Made by a program: the position numbers and the translations under genes. From assembly GCA_964016985.1 (NCBI GenBank), contig OZ024826.1, positions 43,512,978 through 43,576,977 of the forward strand: DNA of 64,000 nucleotides, written 5' to 3'. Below the pieces are notes generated by a model. That model was given only the letters and a program-made list of their open reading frames with translations. It searched no databases and was not told where the DNA came from. This stretch comes from Anodontia alba. Its lineage: Eukaryota > Mollusca > Bivalvia > Lucinida > Lucinidae. How positions within the stretch are numbered: the stretch's first letter is position 1; the number at the start of each line of letters is the position of its first letter. Below are positions 63,843 through 64,000 of this stretch, piece by piece.

Positions 63843-64000
63843 TCATTTACCCTTGAATGCTACTCACAACTGCAGCAGGTGACATTTCGATCTTTCTTTT
63901 TAATTTTTCTGAGAAAATAAGGCTTGACATTTCATGTGAATTGTCTGTTAGGTAGACTATTCACGTGAACTGTCAAGTCTTCCTTTTCTCGGGGGATAAA
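63843..64000. mobile_element. Alpha-type MITE, core C, cut by the window end
   Basis: CCCTTGAATGCTACTCACAA, GACATTTCATGTGAATTGTC and the start of the inverted arm (TTCACGTGAACTGTCAAG). Confidence 0.6.

Overview
This window looks like eukaryotic, AT-rich, repeat-saturated DNA from a marine invertebrate. The mix of repeats (elements with tandem cores and tetranucleotide tails such as (ACGG)n, tRNA-headed SINEs, very many short hairpin MITEs, a Ngaro-type tyrosine-recombinase retrotransposon) best fits a bivalve mollusc, possibly a venerid clam; that assignment is inference. I found no host protein-coding exon that I can defend. Every recognisable coding stretch belongs to a mobile element.

Layout. 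0-8 kb: hairpin MITEs, two tandem-core elements (970-2498, 5415-7695) and a minus-strand non-LTR retrotransposon remnant with its RT core deleted (4075-5395). 9-10 kb: a dead Tc1-like transposase and a SINE. 12.2-18.6 kb: a 42-44 bp minisatellite interrupted by a SINE, a tandem-core fragment and a mariner element with clear terminal repeats. 19.3-21.7 kb: a large pearl-like element with an (ACGG)n tail. 21.8-31.9 kb: dense nested MITEs and SINEs. 32.0-37.2 kb: a 5'-truncated LINE (SGNH-type ORF1 with zinc knuckles, endonuclease, reverse transcriptase) that split a MITE. 37.2-54.3 kb: further nested MITEs, SINEs and a tandem-core element. 54.4-61.2 kb: a 6.8 kb Ngaro-like retrotransposon in A1-gag-RT/RNaseH-tyrosine recombinase-B1-A2-spacer-B2 order, with intact ORFs and nearly identical repeats; it is the youngest and most complete element here. 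61.2-64 kb: more MITEs and a SINE.

Names used in the entries. MITE ends: alpha = TTAACCCTTAAAGCGCCA; beta = TTAACCCTTGTCCTGCTGA; delta = TTAA then TGCTTAGCACTCTGGG or a variant; gamma = TACCGTATTTACCCTAAGTA; eta = TA then CCGTATTTGACCTAATTACC; epsilon = CATAGCTCCAGATAAGA; zeta = CATCACGAAAACATACCTAT; iota = AGGAGTATTTGGTGGTAATT. Hairpin cores: core A has the arm GCAAACAGTGTAGA plus YCCAGATCAG; core B has the arm GTTGTGGGTACTCATTAGAA; core C has the arm GACATTTCATGCAAATTGTC or the variant with GTGAATCGTCTGC. The most unusual pattern is that these three near-perfect hairpin cores recur inside MITEs whose ends differ, and even inside both TTAA-flanked and TA-flanked types.

How the parts relate: most elements are nested. 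Several older MITEs can be reassembled by removing a younger insertion (LINE in eta, eta in zeta, zeta and a SINE in delta, tandem-core elements in epsilon, zeta and alpha, and the Ngaro-like element in a short tandem-core relative), which gives a relative age order.
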